DNA of 9,085 nt, from positions 1 through 9,085 of the forward strand of contig SKHR01000059.1 of NCBI GenBank assembly GCA_007116865.1. The letters run 5' to 3'. Under the pieces are notes generated by a model that saw only the letters and a list, made by a program, of their open reading frames with translations, searched no databases and was not told where the DNA came from. The translations under genes and the position numbers were made by a program. Below are positions 6,835 through 9,085 of this stretch, in pieces. This stretch comes from Marinospirillum sp. Its GTDB lineage: Bacteria > Pseudomonadota > Gammaproteobacteria > Pseudomonadales > Halomonadaceae. Every line of letters starts with the position of its first letter. Position 1 is the first letter of the stretch.

Positions 6835-7110
6835 ATGGTCACTGAAAATGTGCACAACTATTACGAAAGCGAACTCAAGCGACTGATCGCTCACGACTCA
6901 AGGTTAAAAGACAAAAGCCGTGACTTTATTGAAGATGTCGCTTGCCTCACCCTAAATCAGCTTCCCGCCTTTTACGTACGTTTTGACGTAGACACCACCT
7001 TCTACATGTCCGAAGATGAAATCCTCAGTCTGCAAAAACGCCTTAAAGCCGCACTGGATCAGGCTGTTCAAAAGGTTGAGCAAAACCCCCACCCGGACCC
7101 GGAAAAATAG
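6835..7110 (+). CDS. ComFB-family protein (late competence development / cyclic-dinucleotide receptor family)
   Basis: This 91-residue cytoplasmic protein shows the ComFB family pattern: an N-terminal NYYE (residues 8-11), then DFIEDVACLTLNQLP (30-44), YVRF-DVD (47-53) and FYMSEDE (56-62). A final helix leads into a short polar tail. ComFB was named for the middle gene of the Bacillus comF operon. Later work, as I recall it, found some ComFB proteins, notably in cyanobacteria, to bind cyclic dinucleotides; whether this one does cannot be read from sequence. GGAGG at 6824-6828, 6 nt before ATG 6835, is the strongest ribosome binding site in the window, which suggests ample expression. It lies 24 nt after cheR, so it is likely cotranscribed with the chemotaxis genes and may link second-messenger levels to motility. 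That role is inference. Confidence 0.85.
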   Translation: MVTENVHNYYESELKRLIAHDSRLKDKSRDFIEDVACLTLNQLPAFYVRFDVDTTFYMSEDEILSLQKRLKAALDQAVQKVEQNPHPDPEK

Positions 7111-7114
7111 CCAG

Positions 7115-7128
7115 GGCGAAATTTCGCC
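7115..7128. repeat. 14-bp perfect palindrome after the ComFB gene
   Basis: GGCGAAATTTCGCC is a perfect inverted repeat beginning 5 nt past the ComFB stop. No T-run follows on either strand, so it is not a canonical terminator. It may be a protein-binding site or part of the upstream activating region of the following sigma-54 promoter. Confidence 0.55.
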
Positions 7129-7145
7129 TCCGCACTCCATTCGGG

Positions 7146-7161
7146 GTGCGGAATCCCGCAC
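7146..7161. promoter_or_regulatory. DctD-like enhancer site (GTGCGG-N4-CCGCAC)
   Basis: GTGCGG (7146-7151), AATC, then CCGCAC (7156-7161) form a perfect 6-bp dyad. From memory, the upstream activating sites of the dicarboxylate regulator DctD have the core GTGCGG-(AAAT)-CCGCAC, which this matches closely. Its centre lies about 107 bp before the -12 element of the sigma-54 promoter, a normal enhancer distance. A further CCGCAC half-site is present at 7130-7135. The dyad is seen directly; the regulator is inferred. Confidence 0.6.
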
Positions 7162-7176
7162 ACCTCACTTGCGCCA

Positions 7177-7189
7177 GATCAAGATTTTA
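7177..7189 (+). promoter_or_regulatory. IHF-like binding site
   Basis: GATCAAGATTTTA matches the IHF consensus WATCAANNNNTTR at all specified positions except the first. It lies between the DctD-like dyad and the -24/-12 promoter, where IHF-induced bending commonly brings an enhancer-bound activator to sigma-54 RNA polymerase. On its own such a match is weak evidence; its placement adds weight. Confidence 0.5.
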
Positions 7190-7246
7190 ACCCCCTGCGA
7201 CATCCGACCTCATAAAACCCCTGTAATTCCGCCTGGTTAAAAAGGC

Positions 7247-7261
7247 TGGCACACCTCTTGC
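7247..7261 (+). promoter_or_regulatory. Sigma-54 (RpoN) -24/-12 promoter of the TAXI-TRAP operon
   Basis: TGGCAC (7247-7252), 5 nt, then TTGC (7258-7261) reproduces the RpoN consensus, with GG and GC exactly 10 nt apart and a T following. Transcription should start near 7272, leaving a leader of roughly 55 nt. A promoter of this kind is silent without an ATP-dependent enhancer-binding protein, whose gene is not in the window. Confidence 0.88.
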
Positions 7262-7326
7262 TATAGTTATCCGGCGTTGATTAAAACGACGACGAAACCA
7301 AAAAAATAAACCAGGAGAATCTCTCT

Positions 7327-8313
7327 ATGCGTTTCTTAACAAAAAATCTTTTGATTTCAAGCTGCTTGGGTGTGGCGCTGGCCACTGGTGCAGCCACCGC
7401 TCACGCTGACCGTAGCGACTGGCCACGCAGCATCACCGTGGGAACCGCCAGCCAGGGTGGTGTCTACTATGTTTATGGTGCGGGCTGGGCTAACATGGTC
7501 GGCGAGGCACTCGGCATTGGCGCAGGCGCTGAAGTCACCGGCGGCCCTGTACAAAACGCGACCTTGGTTCAAATGGGTGAGCACGCTTTTGGTATGGTCA
7601 CAACTGGCCCTCTGGTTGAAGCCTTAGCAGGTCGCAGTGTGCTTGCCCCTGGCATGCCTCATGATGACGTGCGTGCGGTTTTCCCCATGTACCAAACCAC
7701 CCTGCAAATCATCACGCTAGCCAGCTCTGGTATTGAGTCTGTTGCCGATCTTGACGGCAAAACTGTCGGCGTCGGCCCTGCAGGCGGTACTGCTGACATG
7801 TACCACCCTCAGCTGTTCCGCAAACTGGGCCTGAATGTCAGAACCCGTAACGGTGGTGCAGCCGACCAGGCCGGCCAGCTGCAGGACGGCCTGATTGATG
7901 CATTCGCCTTTGCCGCTGGCATGCCAATTTCTGCGTTCAGCCAGCTCGAAGCTCAGGCCAACGTCAACATCTTCTCTTATACTGAAGAAGAGTTTGCTCG
8001 CGTCGCAGCTGACTTCCCTGAGCTCAGCGGTGCTGCAATTCCTGCCTCGGTTTACACTTCGTTGAATGCCGATGTGCCAGCCGTGTCTCTGTGGAACTTT
8101 GCGATCACTCACAGAAACATCCCTGAGTCTTTGGTCTATGAAGTCACCAAAACCGTCATGGAAAACAACGAGCGCATGATGCAAATTCACGCCGCTTCGC
8201 GTGAGACTGTGCCCGAGAACTTCCGCTACAACACTTTTGTACCTTGGCACGCGGGTGCCGTACGCTGGTTTGAAGAAAACGGCTACGAAATCCCTGCCAA
8301 CATGAAGGATTGA
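7327..8313 (+). CDS. TAXI-family TRAP transporter solute receptor
   Basis: This 328-residue protein is a periplasmic substrate-binding receptor. The signal peptide is clear: MRFLTKN, a hydrophobic core, and an AHA cleavage site after residue 27 (AHA|DRSDWP). The mature protein starts with the TAXI-family pattern SITVGTASQGGVYYVYGAGW, followed by VTGGPVQN, VQMGEHAFGMV and VGVGPAGGTADM. TAXI receptors deliver small carboxylates or amino acids to a fused TRAP permease that is driven by an ion gradient; characterised members bind glutamate/glutamine or C4/C5 dicarboxylates. AGGAG at 7313-7317, 9 nt upstream, fixes the start at ATG 7327. The sigma-54 promoter with a DctD-like enhancer site upstream favours a dicarboxylate-type ligand here, which is inference. 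The permease gene follows 77 nt downstream, beyond a stem-loop. Confidence 0.95.
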   Translation: MRFLTKNLLISSCLGVALATGAATAHADRSDWPRSITVGTASQGGVYYVYGAGWANMVGEALGIGAGAEVTGGPVQNATLVQMGEHAFGMVTTGPLVEALAGRSVLAPGMPHDDVRAVFPMYQTTLQIITLASSGIESVADLDGKTVGVGPAGGTADMYHPQLFRKLGLNVRTRNGGAADQAGQLQDGLIDAFAFAAGMPISAFSQLEAQANVNIFSYTEEEFARVAADFPELSGAAIPASVYTSLNADVPAVSLWNFAITHRNIPESLVYEVTKTVMENNERMMQIHAASRETVPENFRYNTFVPWHAGAVRWFEENGYEIPANMKD

Positions 8314-8335
8314 TGCTTAGGAATTAAGCGACCAC

Positions 8336-8364
8336 AGTACGCCGGTTTTTCCGGCGTACTTTTT
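8336..8364 (+). terminator. Stem-loop terminator/attenuator between TAXI receptor and permease
   Basis: AGTACGCCGG (8336-8345) and CCGGCGTACT (8351-8360) form a perfect 10-bp stem with a TTTTT loop, followed by TTTTCTT. It lies 22 nt after the receptor stop and 30 nt before the permease ATG. As both genes belong to one transporter and no promoter is visible between them, partial termination probably gives more receptor than permease. Confidence 0.88.
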
Positions 8365-8390
8365 CTTCCTCTTGAGCGAACTTTCAGACC

Positions 8391-9085
8391 ATGACCGAAA
8401 AAACGCCTGCATCGACAGAAGCTGCGGTTGAAAAAATCGGCGCAGAAGGTGTCTCCGACATTCCACTCGGGCACAATGAGCGCGATTTAAGCGGCATTTT
8501 GGGCAAAGTCATTTTCTTTGTCTGTGTTTTTTATACCCTGCTGCACCTCTATGCACTGAACATTTCCCCCATTGAGACCTGGGCTTTCCGCATCATCCAC
8601 GTGGCCGGCGGCCTGGTGGTGGGCTTTGCCCTGATCGCAGCCTACTCTTTGGATCGCCACAAACCCTCACATCCGCTGACGCCCTTAGAGTGGCTGGTAC
8701 TGATCCCTACCGCAGGTGCTCTGCTTTATGCAACCGCCAGCATCGGTTATGTCTGGATTGCGCGTGAATTCATGGGACAGACCTTCCCCCCTGCCTGGAT
8801 CCTGCAATATGCAGCTCAGGCACTGGCCGGTGGCACCCTGGCGTGCATTGTCAGCAGCTGGATTTGGAAGTCAGGCTATAACCAGCGTATTCACTGGGCA
8901 GACTGGTTGTTAATGCTGGCTTCGATTCTGGTTGCCGCTTACTTGCTATTTGTGCTCAACCGCTGGCGTTTAGCGGCAGGCACCCCAATGGTTGGGCAAA
9001 CCGAGTTTCTGGTCGCCCTGGCAGGCGTTGCCATGATCATGGAACTGACTCGCCGCGTCGCGGGCATGGCCTTGATCGTGATCAC
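8391..9085 (+). CDS. TRAP transporter fused permease (4TM/12TM type), 3' end missing
   Basis: The frame from ATG 8391 stays open to the window end, giving 231 complete codons; fused TRAP permeases are normally over 600 residues, so most of the gene lies beyond. After a polar N-terminus (1-33), hydrophobic segments appear at about 36-56, 66-85, 100-123, 138-159, 171-189 and 203-218. The close of the small (DctQ-like) domain is recognisable as MELTRRVAGMAL (217-228), the E-x-x-RR-x-x-G motif leading to the large DctM-like domain. The protein should sit in the inner membrane and move the ligand delivered by the TAXI receptor using an ion gradient. No good ribosome binding site precedes the ATG, which fits low expression after the attenuator. 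The segments at 100-160 look like two helices more than the usual four-helix N-terminal part. Confidence 0.88.
   Translation, partial: MTEKTPASTEAAVEKIGAEGVSDIPLGHNERDLSGILGKVIFFVCVFYTLLHLYALNISPIETWAFRIIHVAGGLVVGFALIAAYSLDRHKPSHPLTPLEWLVLIPTAGALLYATASIGYVWIAREFMGQTFPPAWILQYAAQALAGGTLACIVSSWIWKSGYNQRIHWADWLLMLASILVAAYLLFVLNRWRLAAGTPMVGQTEFLVALAGVAMIMELTRRVAGMALIVI

Noticed and set aside
7115..7151. Rho-independent terminator after the ComFB gene
   Set aside because: Stable inverted repeats are present but no T-tract follows any of them on the plus strand.
7717..8250. 177-codon open frame on the minus strand
   Set aside because: It is fully antisense to the TAXI receptor, which has a signal peptide, family motifs and a ribosome binding site; the antisense translation resembles nothing recognisable.

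Overview
The window reads as the chromosome of a flagellated, probably marine or haloalkaliphilic gammaproteobacterium close to the Oceanospirillales/Pseudomonadales. I infer this from the flgA-flgM-flgN-ycgR block divergent from cheV-cheR (a Pseudomonas-like layout), the CCA-encoding tRNA-Arg, and a TAXI-type TRAP transporter. The genus cannot be named from sequence alone. The window is gene-dense and shows no insertion sequence, CRISPR array, prophage gene or pseudogene.

Left part (1-2375). The 3' two-thirds of a circularly permuted ATP-grasp gene is followed at once by an alpha-E gene; this pair belongs to the amidoligase/transglutaminase/Anbu-peptidase neighbourhood. Convergent to it lies yjdM (the former phnA), a small zinc-ribbon protein. 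It is preceded on the minus strand, 20 nt away, by tRNA-Arg(CCT), which has a good sigma-70 promoter with a GC-rich discriminator.

Middle part (2404-7110). On the minus strand run flgA (P-ring chaperone), flgM (anti-sigma-28), flgN (FlgK/FlgL chaperone) and a YcgR/FlgZ-type PilZ c-di-GMP receptor. flgM is set apart by its own sigma-28-type promoter and a rho-independent terminator. Divergently, on the plus strand, come cheV (CheW-receiver coupling protein), cheR (chemoreceptor methyltransferase) and a small ComFB-family gene with a strong ribosome binding site. The flgB-type rod/hook operon that commonly follows cheR in related genomes is not here. Together these genes cover flagellar assembly control, chemotaxis adaptation and probably cyclic-dinucleotide input to motility.

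Right part (7111-9085). A TAXI-family solute receptor gene is followed by the 5' part of a fused TRAP permease gene that runs off the window. Its upstream region is the most striking regulatory element seen: a near-perfect sigma-54 -24/-12 promoter, an IHF-like site upstream of it, and further upstream a GTGCGG-N4-CCGCAC dyad resembling the DctD enhancer site. This implies control by a two-component enhancer-binding protein sensing dicarboxylate-like substrates. A perfect stem-loop with a T-tract between receptor and permease probably lowers permease expression relative to the receptor.

I found no clearly new system. The best candidates for follow-up are the sigma-54/IHF/DctD-like control region of the TAXI transporter, the ComFB gene joined to cheV-cheR, the tRNA-yjdM transcription unit, and an apparent extra pair of membrane segments at the N-terminus of the TRAP permease.
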